Below, piece by piece: positions 1-7,844 of a stretch of DNA of 64,000 bases; within the stretch, counting starts at the first letter, position 1; each line of letters starts with the position of its first letter. The stretch covers positions 1-64,000 of the forward strand of contig NZ_MZNT01000011.1 of NCBI RefSeq assembly GCF_002042965.1. Direction: 5' to 3'. The stretch is from Paenibacillus sp. 32352 (GTDB taxonomy: Bacteria > Bacillota > Bacilli > Paenibacillales > NBRC-103111). The notes under the pieces were generated by a model. The model was given only the letters and a program-made list of their open reading frames with translations. It was not told the origin of the DNA and made no database searches. The position numbers and the translations under genes were made by a program.

Positions 1-167
1 CAAACGGAATGGCACACGTTATCGTGCTGCAGGTAAGATGACCATCTTACCTCATGAGGCCGGAATTGCGAGATTCCGGTAAATCAGGGTGGTACCGCGG
101 AAATTTAACCCCTTTCGTCCCTTGAGCATGGCATGACATGTGCCTGCTTGGGATGGGAGGGGTTTTT
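1..167 (+). promoter_or_regulatory. T-box riboswitch 1, 3' half (cut by window start)
   Basis: The conserved T-box core AGGGTGGTACCGCGG lies at 86-100. It is followed by a GC-rich hairpin (CCCCT near 109, AGGGG near 158) and a T run at 163-167, as expected for the antiterminator/terminator switch that reads uncharged tRNA. Only the 3' half is present; stem I would lie upstream of the window. It belongs to a 339-bp unit repeated at 340-678 without a single difference. Confidence 0.85.
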
Positions 168-180
168 GGATTGAATAAAC

Positions 181-506
181 GCATAGCGATGAAGAGAAAA
201 AAGCGCAGGGGCTCTTATGCCCAGAGAGCGGAGGGAAAGCTGAAACCTTCGCCATAATCCTTTGTGCGAAGTCGTCTCGGAGCCTTTGTTCGAAAGCCGT
301 GCCTCTATCCCTAGAGAGGCAGAAAGCGGCGAGTAGTCCCAAACGGAATGGCACACGTTATCGTGCTGCAGGTAAGATGACCATCTTACCTCATGAGGCC
401 GGAATTGCGAGATTCCGGTAAATCAGGGTGGTACCGCGGAAATTTAACCCCTTTCGTCCCTTGAGCATGGCATGACATGTGCCTGCTTGGGATGGGAGGG
501 GTTTTT
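181..506 (+). promoter_or_regulatory. T-box riboswitch 2 (complete)
   Basis: A complete T-box leader. Stem I starts near GCATAGCGATGAAGAG (181) and contains the conserved CAGAGAGCGGAGGG stretch (222-235). The core AGGGTGGTACCGCGG is at 425-439, and the intrinsic terminator ends in a T run at 502-506. In the specifier region GCGAA is followed by GTC (about 270-272), a possible valine codon. CTC (Leu) sits four bases further on, so the amino acid specificity is only inferred to be branched-chain. No gene lies between this element and the next, so it acts in series with T-box 3 on ilvB. Confidence 0.85.
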
Positions 507-519
507 GGATTGAATAAAC

Positions 520-846
520 GCATAGCGATGAAGAGAAAAAAGCGCAGGGGCTCTTATGCCCAGAGAGCGGAGGGAAAGCTGAAACCTTCGCCATAATCCT
601 TTGTGCGAAGTCGTCTCGGAGCCTTTGTTCGAAAGCCGTGCCTCTATCCCTAGAGAGGCAGAAAGCGGCGAGTAGTCCCAAACGGAATGGCACACGTTAT
701 CGTGCTGCAGGTAAGATGACCATCTTACCTCATGAGGCAGGAATTGCGAGATTCCGGTGAACCAGGGTGGTACCGCGGAAATGAACCCCTTTCGTCCCTT
801 GAGCCAGGCATATTTGTGCCGGCTCGGGACGGGAGGGGATTTTATA
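520..846 (+). promoter_or_regulatory. T-box riboswitch 3, directly upstream of ilvB
   Basis: This third element has the same stem I sequence as T-box 2, so the same specifier is read. Its core motif is at 764-778. The sequence is identical to the earlier copies up to 738 and then diverges: C to A at 739, changed bases around 760 and a rebuilt terminator at about 784-846 (ACCCC ... GGGGATTTT). The terminator ends just before the ilvB ribosome binding site AGGAGG at 851-856, so this is the copy that decides read-through into ilvB. Confidence 0.87.
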
Positions 847-863
847 TTTCAGGAGGGAATACC

Positions 864-2606
864 GTGGAACAAGTTCAAGATGCAAGCTTGGCACCCCAAG
901 CAAAGAAGGCGGATTTGACCGATGAAATGGTCACAGGTTCGGAGATTTTACTGCGCGGCTTACTGCAGGAAGGGGTCGAATGTGTATTCGGGTATCCGGG
1001 CGGCAACGTGTTATACATCTATGACGCGATGGTGGGCAATCCGGAATTCAAGCATATTTTGACCCGGCACGAGCAAGGGGCTATCCATGCAGCCGACGGC
1101 TATGCGCGCTCATCCGGCAAAGTCGGAGTGTGTATCGCCACCTCCGGTCCGGGGGCGACCAACCTGGTAACGGGTATTGCCACAGCCTACATGGATTCGG
1201 TGCCGCTCGTCGTTATCACCGGGAATGTGCCTACTACGGTGATGGGGACGGATGCTTTTCAGGAGGCGGATATTGTCAGCATAACGATGCCGATTACGAA
1301 GCACAGCTACTTGGTCCGGGATGTAAGGGAGCTGCCGAGGATTATTCATGAAGCCTTCCATATTGCCAATACGGGGCGGAAAGGGCCTGTACTGATCGAC
1401 ATCCCCAAGGACGTGTCCAACCACAAGACCGTATACCGTCCTTATGAGCATAGACCGATTCGAGGCTACCGGGAGACGCCTAAGCTGGATTACGATCAGC
1501 TCGATAAACTGCTCCTTGCGATCAAGCAATCGGCTAGACCGGTAATTATTGCTGGCGGAGGAGTCGTGTACGCCGACGCCTCGGAAGAGCTGATCGCGTT
1601 CGCCGGCGCAGCTCGGATTCCAGTAACTCCAACGCTCCTTGGCTTGAGCGGCTTTCCAAGCTCTCACGAGCTGTGCATGGGCATGGCGGGCATGCATGGT
1701 ACGTACACGGCGAACACGGCTATTCAAAACGCGGATCTGATTATTTCTATCGGTTCCCGGTTTGATGACCGCGTAACGATGCGCGTGGACGGATTTGCCC
1801 CGAGAGCACAACAAATAGCGCATATCGATATCGATCCTGCGGAAATCGGCAAGAACATTAAGACCGATATTCCCTGCGTAGGCGACATCAAAATGGCGCT
1901 GCAATACTTAAACACAAAGGCAGCAGCGGCTTCAACAGGGGAATGGCTTGCAGAGATCGACCATAACAAACGGAAGCACCCGTTGCGATATAAGGACACC
2001 GATCATCAGCTGAAGCCTCAATTTGTTATTGAAATGCTCAGTGATACTACCGATGGGGAGGCCATCATAACGACGGATGTAGGCCAGCATCAGATGTGGG
2101 TCGGGCAGTTTTACCAATTTAAGCATCCCCGCTCACTGATTACTTCAGGGGGGCTAGGGACGATGGGATTCGGCTTCCCTTCTGCAATAGGCGCGCAAGC
2201 AGCGAATCCGAAGCGGCTTGTCATCTCCGTGAACGGGGACGGCGGCATGCAGATGTGCGCGCAAGAGATGGCGATATGTGCCATTCATCAAATCCCGGTC
2301 AAGATTGTCGTTATCAATAATCAGGTGCTTGGAATGGTAAAGCAGTGGCAGCAGCTGATTCACGATAACCGGTACAGCCATATCGATCTGGCGGGAAGCC
2401 CGGACTTTGTCAAGCTTGCGCAAGCATACGGCATCAAGGGACTGAGGGCTACAACAAAAGCCGAAGCTATCCAGGCATGGCAGGAGGCCATGGACACGCC
2501 GGGACCCGTGCTTGTAGAGTTCGTGGTTCCGAAGGAAGAGAACGTGTTTCCGATGGTTGCGGCAGGAACAAGACTGGATCAAATGTTAATGGGGGATTTC
2601 GAATGA
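864..2606 (+). CDS. ilvB: Acetolactate synthase, large (catalytic) subunit
   Basis: This ThDP-dependent enzyme condenses pyruvate with pyruvate or 2-ketobutyrate, the first common step of valine, leucine and isoleucine synthesis. The 580-residue product has the family's usual length. Visible are the N-terminal PYR domain with YPGGNVLYIYDAM and the catalytic glutamate in RHEQGAIHAADGYAR, a central FAD-binding domain, and the C-terminal ThDP motif beginning GDGGMQM and ending in NN. The start is GTG 864, seven bases after AGGAGG; the frame stays open upstream, but that part lies in the T-box. It overlaps ilvN by ATGA. Transcription should be released when the cognate branched-chain tRNA is uncharged. 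The usual ilvC and leu genes do not follow. Confidence 0.95.
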   Translation: MEQVQDASLAPQAKKADLTDEMVTGSEILLRGLLQEGVECVFGYPGGNVLYIYDAMVGNPEFKHILTRHEQGAIHAADGYARSSGKVGVCIATSGPGATNLVTGIATAYMDSVPLVVITGNVPTTVMGTDAFQEADIVSITMPITKHSYLVRDVRELPRIIHEAFHIANTGRKGPVLIDIPKDVSNHKTVYRPYEHRPIRGYRETPKLDYDQLDKLLLAIKQSARPVIIAGGGVVYADASEELIAFAGAARIPVTPTLLGLSGFPSSHELCMGMAGMHGTYTANTAIQNADLIISIGSRFDDRVTMRVDGFAPRAQQIAHIDIDPAEIGKNIKTDIPCVGDIKMALQYLNTKAAAASTGEWLAEIDHNKRKHPLRYKDTDHQLKPQFVIEMLSDTTDGEAIITTDVGQHQMWVGQFYQFKHPRSLITSGGLGTMGFGFPSAIGAQAANPKRLVISVNGDGGMQMCAQEMAICAIHQIPVKIVVINNQVLGMVKQWQQLIHDNRYSHIDLAGSPDFVKLAQAYGIKGLRATTKAEAIQAWQEAMDTPGPVLVEFVVPKEENVFPMVAAGTRLDQMLMGDFE

Positions 2607-3085
2607 TGGGAAAGCATACGCTAGCCATTCTTGTGAACGATCAGCCCGGGGTGCTTCAGCGGGTATGCGGATTATTCGGCCGTCGGGGCTTCAATATTGA
2701 CAGTATCAGCGTCGGAGGTACGGAAGAGCCTGGATTATCGCGAATGACTATTGTGACAAGCGGAGATGACCGGACTCTGGAGCAGGTACAGAAGCAGCTC
2801 TCCAAGCTGATTGACGTCATCAGCATTCGCAACATAAGCTCAAAGCCTATGGTGTCCCGGGAGCTTGCTTTGATCAAGATCGAGGCAGAGCCTTCCCGCC
2901 GTCCGGAAATATTAGGCGTCGTGGAAACGTTCCGGGCTTCCGTTATCGATGTAGGTCCGGGACATATGATTATTCAGGCGGTTGGCGATTTCGGTAAATT
3001 GGATGCGATGGTTGAGCTGATGCGGCCTTACGGCATTGTCGAGCTGTCCTATACTGGAGCAACGGCCATGAGCAGAGGAAACTGA
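2603..3085 (+). CDS. ilvN: Acetolactate synthase, small (regulatory) subunit
   Basis: This is the regulatory partner of IlvB; in this family it stimulates catalysis and confers feedback inhibition by valine. It has 160 residues. The N-terminal ACT domain is seen in LAILVNDQPGVLQRV and RRGFNIDSISVG, followed by the typical C-terminal half. The start ATG 2603 overlaps the ilvB stop (ATGA), with GGGGGA about seven bases upstream, so translation is probably coupled; ATG 2606 in the same frame would also work. A strong hairpin without a T run follows the stop, and the next gene is convergent, so the operon appears to end here. Confidence 0.94.
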   Translation: MMGKHTLAILVNDQPGVLQRVCGLFGRRGFNIDSISVGGTEEPGLSRMTIVTSGDDRTLEQVQKQLSKLIDVISIRNISSKPMVSRELALIKIEAEPSRRPEILGVVETFRASVIDVGPGHMIIQAVGDFGKLDAMVELMRPYGIVELSYTGATAMSRGN

Positions 3086-3115
3086 CGACCTGACACATAG
3101 CAGCAGCTCGCACAG

Positions 3116-3165
3116 CCAAGAGGCTGTTCCCGCAGGGTCAATCCTTGCAGGGGACAGCCTCTTGG
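3116..3165 (+). terminator. Hairpin after ilvN, no T run
   Basis: CCAAGAGGCTGTTCCC (3116-3131) pairs with GGGGACAGCCTCTTGG (about 3150-3165) around an 18-base loop. It is followed by CTTGCAATG rather than a T run. It may still help end or protect the ilvBN transcript. Confidence 0.45.
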
Positions 3166-3206
3166 CTTGCAATGCAATAAACCGCCTGTCACTGGCAGTT
3201 AAAGAG

Positions 3207-3521
3207 CTAGACTAAGGTTTGGCGCGCTCTGATTTGCTCCTTCGCCAGATCGTTCATTTTGGAAGGGGTCCATTTGGGCTCCCAGACGAGCTGAACGTCC
3301 GCCTTGTTCACGCCTTCCACTTGTTCAACTGCCGCCTTGACATCGGAAACAATCTGATCAGCTAACGGACATTCGGGAATCGTCAAAGTCATCTTAATGG
3401 TCGCTGTTCCGCTTGCATTCACGGTTACATCGTAGACCAGACCGAGATCTACAATGTTCACGCCGACCTCGGGATCAAGCACTTCTTCCAGCGCGGTTAA
3501 AATGCGATCTTCGGTTTTCAT
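3207..3521 (-). CDS. MIP18/DUF59-family Fe-S cluster assembly factor
   Basis: A 104-residue protein of the MIP18/PaaD/SufT-like family, whose members help mature iron-sulfur proteins in the cytosol. The family hallmarks are visible: EVLDPEVGVNIVDLGLVYDV near residues 12-31 and the TLTIPECPLADQI segment with the conserved cysteine. The start ATG at 3521 is preceded by GAGGTGG on the minus strand, which suits it better than the in-frame start six codons upstream. It stands alone, convergent to ilvBN. The precise client is not shown by the sequence. Confidence 0.85.
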   Translation of the reverse strand: MKTEDRILTALEEVLDPEVGVNIVDLGLVYDVTVNASGTATIKMTLTIPECPLADQIVSDVKAAVEQVEGVNKADVQLVWEPKWTPSKMNDLAKEQIRARQTLV

Positions 3522-3795
3522 AGTTCCACCTCTATACACGATTTTGAACTACAATGGAGCAACCCTATATTCAGCCACAGGGCTAAAAACTATTCATTAC
3601 CCCGAATGGTAAAAAATACAATAAGAGTGATTGAGTTTCTTGTTGTTCAAAAAATTGCCACAAAAAACAGGATCCCATCCCCGGAAAGGAAATTCCCATT
3701 TCGAAATATATGGGTATAAAAAATTCCTGTTTCACCCTGGAAAATGTGGGTAATGAAAGATGGGACATTGTAGAGAGAAAAGGAGAGTTGTACGT

Positions 3796-5091
3796 ATGAA
3801 GAAAGGGATCATAACCTGTGTAGCGGCTGCGATGGTGACTTTGGCCGCTATTCCCGCTGGGGTAACGACCAGCCCGCAAAAAGTGTTTGCATGCTCGAAG
3901 GGAGAGGTAACGTCTGCCGAAACCGATTACTCGTTGGCGAGCAACGTGCTTTACGGCTCGGTCACCAATGTGGAGAATGTATTTTATGACGGCAAGCCGT
4001 ACCGGATGGCGACTTTTACGACATTTTCCAATTTAAAGGGCAGCTTTGTACGCACCATTTTGACGGCACCGGACAGCGATCAATGCGGGGTAACCTTCGA
4101 GCTCGGGCACACTTACCTGGTGTACGCGGATAACCGTCTTGGCCGGCCGGCAGCAGGCGTGTTTGACGTGTTCGAAGGTCAAGAGGCCGAGAACAGGGTA
4201 AACCAGCTGCAAGAGCGGGGAATGGTTCGCTATCCCGATCCGGGACCGCAGCAAATCACTCTTTACCCGGGTTCGAATGTTACGGTTACTTTGGATGGAA
4301 GAACAATACCTGTCACGCCAGGGACTTTATTCTATAATAATTCTCTTTACGCGCCGATGACCTTTTTCAGAGACACGCTTGGGTACGTAACCGTATGGAA
4401 TTCGGAAAGTAACCGCTATGAAATATTGCTGCGCTCCGAATGGGCGGGAATTGCCGCGAAGGGGGACCCGTCTCAATCGGAATTCAAGGATACGGCCATC
4501 GGGATTCCGTTGGGAACCGAACCGTTTGTAGCCGCGGTCACTTATTCCGATGTCCTGGCAAGAGTAGACGGCAGAGTATACGCTCCTGAATTACATCCTT
4601 TTAATTATGGGGGAGTCGTCTATGTGCCGCTTCGGGATACTGCAGAAAAGCTCGGTCTCTTGGTCAACTGGGATCCGCAAACCTATACGGCCAACATTAG
4701 GGATACCCGGCCTCTGGATCGTGATGAGCACCCGTCGCTGATTATGAAGCTGTCCTCGAATAAAGACGGAGTATCGGATCTTATCGTAGACCGGATTGAG
4801 AACGACCAGGCACTTTATCGGGTAGACCGGGTGCTTCAGTACGGGGAAACCGCTGAGCAGCTTCAGGCCCCGTTCCTGGATTTAATCAAGGAGAACGATG
4901 GAGTAGCCGACCGCAGAATTCGTTTGTTCCAGCAAAAGGGAGATCGGGAGTATGAGCTGGTTATGACGGAGGAGCTTATGAATTCGCTGAAGACGAATCC
5001 GCTGGTCCGCAAATCGATCAGCTTGACGCTTGATCGTGAATTTTACACCTGGCCGGAGAACGGCGTAATTAGACAATCCAACGTACATTAA
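3796..5091 (+). CDS. Secreted protein with NTR/TIMP-like and copper amine oxidase-type stalk domains
   Basis: The 431-residue product starts with a signal peptide (MKKG..., cleavage likely just before ACSKGE). The region after it, with the leading cysteine, LASNVLYGSVTNVE and a second cysteine in DQCGVTFELGHTYLVYAD, resembles the TIMP/NTR-like module of bacterial surface proteins. Two repeats of the copper amine oxidase N-terminal 'stalk' type follow (roughly residues 150-215 and 235-300), seen in VTLDGRTIPV...LYAPMTFFRDTLG and VDGRVYAPEL...VYVPLRDTAEKLG. The C-terminal 130 residues are unassigned. Start ATG 3796 follows AGGAG by about ten bases. These domains are common in Paenibacillus exported proteins; the function is unknown. 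Confidence 0.75.
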   Translation: MKKGIITCVAAAMVTLAAIPAGVTTSPQKVFACSKGEVTSAETDYSLASNVLYGSVTNVENVFYDGKPYRMATFTTFSNLKGSFVRTILTAPDSDQCGVTFELGHTYLVYADNRLGRPAAGVFDVFEGQEAENRVNQLQERGMVRYPDPGPQQITLYPGSNVTVTLDGRTIPVTPGTLFYNNSLYAPMTFFRDTLGYVTVWNSESNRYEILLRSEWAGIAAKGDPSQSEFKDTAIGIPLGTEPFVAAVTYSDVLARVDGRVYAPELHPFNYGGVVYVPLRDTAEKLGLLVNWDPQTYTANIRDTRPLDRDEHPSLIMKLSSNKDGVSDLIVDRIENDQALYRVDRVLQYGETAEQLQAPFLDLIKENDGVADRRIRLFQQKGDREYELVMTEELMNSLKTNPLVRKSISLTLDREFYTWPENGVIRQSNVH

Positions 5092-5094
5092 TAA

Positions 5095-5139
5095 GAGAGC
5101 TGTCTCGCAGGGAATAGGGCCTGCAAGACAGCTCTTTTT
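5095..5139 (+). terminator. Intrinsic terminator after the stalk-domain gene
   Basis: AGAGCTGTCT pairs with AGACAGCTCT, with an additional GCAGG/CCTGC inner pairing, followed by a TTTTT run at about 5135-5139. Confidence 0.85.
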
Positions 5140-5257
5140 CCAACAATTGAAACTTTTCCCTGGCTATTGGCGTCCATCTTAGAGAGGGTTATCCGGAACA
5201 AGTCTGCTGATCGGCAGACATGCATTTGAACGGATGATTACAAAAGGGGGAATTGCA

Positions 5258-5620
5258 ATGCCGATTGGTTTCTCAGGTTCTCCGCCTATATTCGACGCCA
5301 TGTTTGTCATAGTTCCCTTATTGATTATCGGAACTCTTGTATTTATTATTGTCAAAGGCTTGACGACGTGGGCAAGCAACAACGCGGCGGAAGTCGTTCA
5401 TGTACCGGCTCGAGTCGTATCCAAACGCCTTGAGGTGTCGGGAGGCTCCGGGGACACAAGCTCTACAACGAGCTATTTCGTCACCTTCGAGTTCGAGGAC
5501 GGAAGGCGGATCGAATTAAGGGTACGAGGCTCCATTCACGGGTTATTAGTCGAAGGGGATTATGGAAAGCTGAATTACCAAGGAACACGCTTTAACGATT
5601 TTCAAAGAGACATCGGGTAA
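5258..5620 (+). CDS. DUF2500 family membrane protein
   Basis: A 120-residue protein. One N-terminal membrane helix (MFVIVPLLIIGTLVFIIVKG, about residues 14-33) is followed by a soluble domain containing VPARVVSKR, SYFVTFEFEDGRRIEL, GDYGKLNYQGTRF; this layout matches DUF2500. The start ATG 5258 lies behind AAAGGGGGAATTGCA; an in-frame start eight codons upstream has no ribosome site. The gene is monocistronic, ending at a terminator shared with the convergent DUF2264 gene. No function is established for the family. Confidence 0.8.
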   Translation: MPIGFSGSPPIFDAMFVIVPLLIIGTLVFIIVKGLTTWASNNAAEVVHVPARVVSKRLEVSGGSGDTSSTTSYFVTFEFEDGRRIELRVRGSIHGLLVEGDYGKLNYQGTRFNDFQRDIG

Positions 5621-5677
5621 AGCTTGATGAGATCCTGGAATGACGAGCAGCGTGTAACATTTAATCTTACTGTCATG

Positions 5678-5731
5678 AAAAAAATCGCCTTTCATCCTTG
5701 CTGCGGGCAAAGTGATGAGGGCGATTTTTTG
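5678..5731. terminator. Bidirectional terminator
   Basis: AAAAATCGCC (from 5681) pairs with GGCGATTTTTT (to 5730), with an inner TCATC/GATGA pairing. A and T tracts flank both sides, so it can serve both the DUF2500 gene and the minus-strand DUF2264 gene. Confidence 0.85.
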
Positions 5732-5737
5732 TGTAGC

Positions 5738-7603
5738 CTAGTCAAGTATTTTCTTAAATTCCTGTTTGTCGCAGCCGGTAAATGTGATGGACAGCTCATT
5801 GCCTGCAATGCTTGCGGACGGCGAGCTATTCCAACGGTTTTCCTTGCCAGCGGCGGGTTCCCCATAGATTGCGGTAGCCAGCCAATGTGTTCCGGGCTGA
5901 ATGCTCATTCTGACCGTCGGTATGACCGTCCGGGGATACATCAAATTCGTATTGGCGTTCGGCGTAATCAATTCGACCTTGCCTGTCCCATACAGCAGCT
6001 TAACTCCGACCGAACCCAGGTCGTTTGCGGCCTTAAGTGAAAGCTCCTCCTCGTGAACCTGCAGCGTGCCCAGCTTCCTTCGTCCATGGTCGATGCCTAA
6101 AGCAAACCCCCCGTCAGCCAGATTCAAAGCTCTGCCCGAGACGATCCTATGTACCCTGACATGCCATGGATTGCCGGGAATCAGCCAGGTTTCCACTTCG
6201 ACATCAGACCACGGCTTCCAGCGCGTATAAAGGGTTCCGTCCTCTGCAATGCGGCTTTCCGCCGCCGTCCGTTTCACCCGGTACAGGTTATCCTCCTCGC
6301 TTAATGCCAGCATCGAATCAAAGGCGCCTTGTGCCAAGCCCCACTCCGCCCGCGGAACGCTGAAGCCGAAGAAGGTAGAGTAGACGAACTTCTCATATTT
6401 GGCGGATGTATGCGTATGCTCGTTCGTTGCGATATGCCCGGTATTGAACGCAAGCATATGCGGGCTGGCCTCGTCACGGCAAATGACCAGGTGTGCAGGC
6501 TGCTGGACAGATAGCTTCGGAAGCGAAGGAAGCGGCAGCTCCTCGGCAGCCCAAAACGGATGTTGCTCATCCAGAGCCAGCGGCAAAAAGGTTTTTAGAG
6601 CCCAGTAGGGAGAGCCTGGAGAATTATAGTTCTCTGCCATGATCAAATTCGGATACGCATACCCGATAGATAGGGTACCGTCAGGTTGGAATATCGGCTG
6701 TTGAAACCACCAGCGCAAATGCCTAAGAATAAGCCCCTTCATGACTCCCATAGGGAAAGGCTCGACTCCCGCATACACCAGCGCGCTCCAAAAAGCAGCC
6801 TGGGAGAAACGATAAGTAAGGCTTCGTCCGTAAGGCAGGGCCGCTCCTTCTTCGTTGAACCAATGGATAAAGGAGTGAGCAAACTGTTCTGCTCTGCTTT
6901 TATATAACCTTGAGCGGTCCGGGTCGTCCGCCTCCATCAGCTTGGCATACAACAGCCCATAATAATGGAGGGCGAACGGAACATAGTAGTCGCTGTGCCC
7001 CTGAATGCCGTCCGCATACCAGCCCTCCGATAGGTAGAAGCGGTCCATATCCTGTAAGGTTTGCTCCATAAGCTGCTGATCATAGGGCAATCCGGCCTTT
7101 TTGAAGCCCATCTGAACCAGCACGAGAAAGAACAGCCAGTTGCAGTCCCACAGCTTTTTGCTGCTGATCTGATCCAGCCAGACGATGAGACGCTGCAGCT
7201 CCTCTTCATTGAAGGCTGCTTGTATTTTCTCCGGCACGAGTGCCAGTGCAAAACCGTAAGCGGCCATCTCCACAAGGCGCTGATCGTAATCGGCAACGTC
7301 CCCCCAATATTCCTCGTGCTGCGGGTTCGTTCCATTCTTGATTCCCCGAACATAGAGCTGCCATAATTCCGGTTCGTCCCCGCCGGCCAGCAGCGGCACA
7401 AGCCCCCAAAGAATTCTCGAAAAACCTTCCATCCCAGCTATATCGTCGGTGTAGCTTGTACCGGTATTCCCGAGGTACAGCCGCGAGGCCCCTTCACTGT
7501 AATAAGGCTTTAACGGATCGGTAAGCTGTATGAATGCCTGACGCAAGTCGTCTTTTGTCCGAAGCGGGTTCTGTGTGATCGGTAAGTCCCATGTTTGTTT
7601 CAT
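5738..7603 (-). CDS. DUF2264 domain protein (carbohydrate metabolism)
   Basis: The 621-residue protein matches DUF2264 over its whole length. An alpha/alpha-barrel-like N-terminal part is rich in aromatic and acidic motifs (LGNTGTSYTDDIAGMEGFSR, EYWGDVADYDQRLVEMAAYG, KLWDCNWLFF, GWYADGIQGHSDYYVPFALH, AALPYGRSLTYRF). A C-terminal beta-rich part follows (HTHTSAKYEKFVYST..FGFS). There is no signal peptide, so it acts in the cytoplasm. DUF2264 genes commonly sit in pectin and uronate glycan loci, which fits the neighbours, but the reaction is not established. Start ATG 7603 follows AGGAGG by eight bases. It is divergent from the esterase at 7845. Confidence 0.83.
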   Translation of the reverse strand: MKQTWDLPITQNPLRTKDDLRQAFIQLTDPLKPYYSEGASRLYLGNTGTSYTDDIAGMEGFSRILWGLVPLLAGGDEPELWQLYVRGIKNGTNPQHEEYWGDVADYDQRLVEMAAYGFALALVPEKIQAAFNEEELQRLIVWLDQISSKKLWDCNWLFFLVLVQMGFKKAGLPYDQQLMEQTLQDMDRFYLSEGWYADGIQGHSDYYVPFALHYYGLLYAKLMEADDPDRSRLYKSRAEQFAHSFIHWFNEEGAALPYGRSLTYRFSQAAFWSALVYAGVEPFPMGVMKGLILRHLRWWFQQPIFQPDGTLSIGYAYPNLIMAENYNSPGSPYWALKTFLPLALDEQHPFWAAEELPLPSLPKLSVQQPAHLVICRDEASPHMLAFNTGHIATNEHTHTSAKYEKFVYSTFFGFSVPRAEWGLAQGAFDSMLALSEEDNLYRVKRTAAESRIAEDGTLYTRWKPWSDVEVETWLIPGNPWHVRVHRIVSGRALNLADGGFALGIDHGRRKLGTLQVHEEELSLKAANDLGSVGVKLLYGTGKVELITPNANTNLMYPRTVIPTVRMSIQPGTHWLATAIYGEPAAGKENRWNSSPSASIAGNELSITFTGCDKQEFKKILD

Positions 7604-7809
7604 GCTATAAGCCTCCTGTTTCAAAGCGAGTTGCCTACGATTATACATCGATTTGCCCGAAAAAAATGGGTTTTGCAGGAACAAGTCAATATATTCTCAA
7701 AGAAATCAAGATAACGTTATCGGAAAGAAAAATAGAGCAAGGTTTGCAAAGAACGTGTCCTCATTCTATGGTATGGTTAAACCAACAGCCAAGATCATCA
7801 GGGATAAAA

Positions 7810-7823
7810 AGTAAGCGCTGACA
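7810..7823 (+). promoter_or_regulatory. Possible cre site (CcpA) before the esterase gene
   Basis: AGTAAGCGCTGACA matches 12 of 14 positions of the Bacillus cre consensus TGWAARCGYTWNCW and lies between the divergent DUF2264 and esterase genes. Carbon catabolite control of this sugar locus is plausible but inferred from one motif. Confidence 0.4.
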
Positions 7824-7844
7824 ATGGAATGGAGGTTGCTGGAT

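Larger units (their letters stand above)
1..738 (+). repeat. 339-bp tandem direct repeat carrying the T-boxes
   Basis: Bases 1-339 and 340-678 read as identical on direct comparison, and 679-738 continues a third copy before divergence at 739. The unit runs from the 3' half of one T-box to the stem I of the next, so duplication adds a whole regulatory element. The window starts inside a unit, so further copies may lie upstream. Confidence 0.95.

Noticed and set aside
52..693. Two identical 100-codon minus-strand ORFs in the repeats
   Set aside because: They lie antisense to the T-box RNAs and owe their identity to the repeat; no ribosome site and no protein-like composition.
732..863. Upstream extension of ilvB starting with ATG 732
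   Set aside because: It runs through the T-box core and terminator; GTG 864 has AGGAGG at the right distance and gives the family's usual N terminus.
1110..1904. 264-codon ORF antisense to ilvB
   Set aside because: Shadow of a strongly conserved gene, rich in Arg and His, with no ribosome site.
3583..3879. 98-codon minus-strand ORF between the Fe-S factor and stalk-domain genes
   Set aside because: It overlaps the promoter and signal peptide of the plus-strand gene, with no ribosome site. The interval 3540-3795 shows only an inverted pair AAACAGGA/TCCTGTTT without clear meaning.
5624..6040. 138-codon plus-strand ORF over the 3' end of the DUF2264 gene
   Set aside because: It starts in the shared terminator and is antisense to a well-supported gene.
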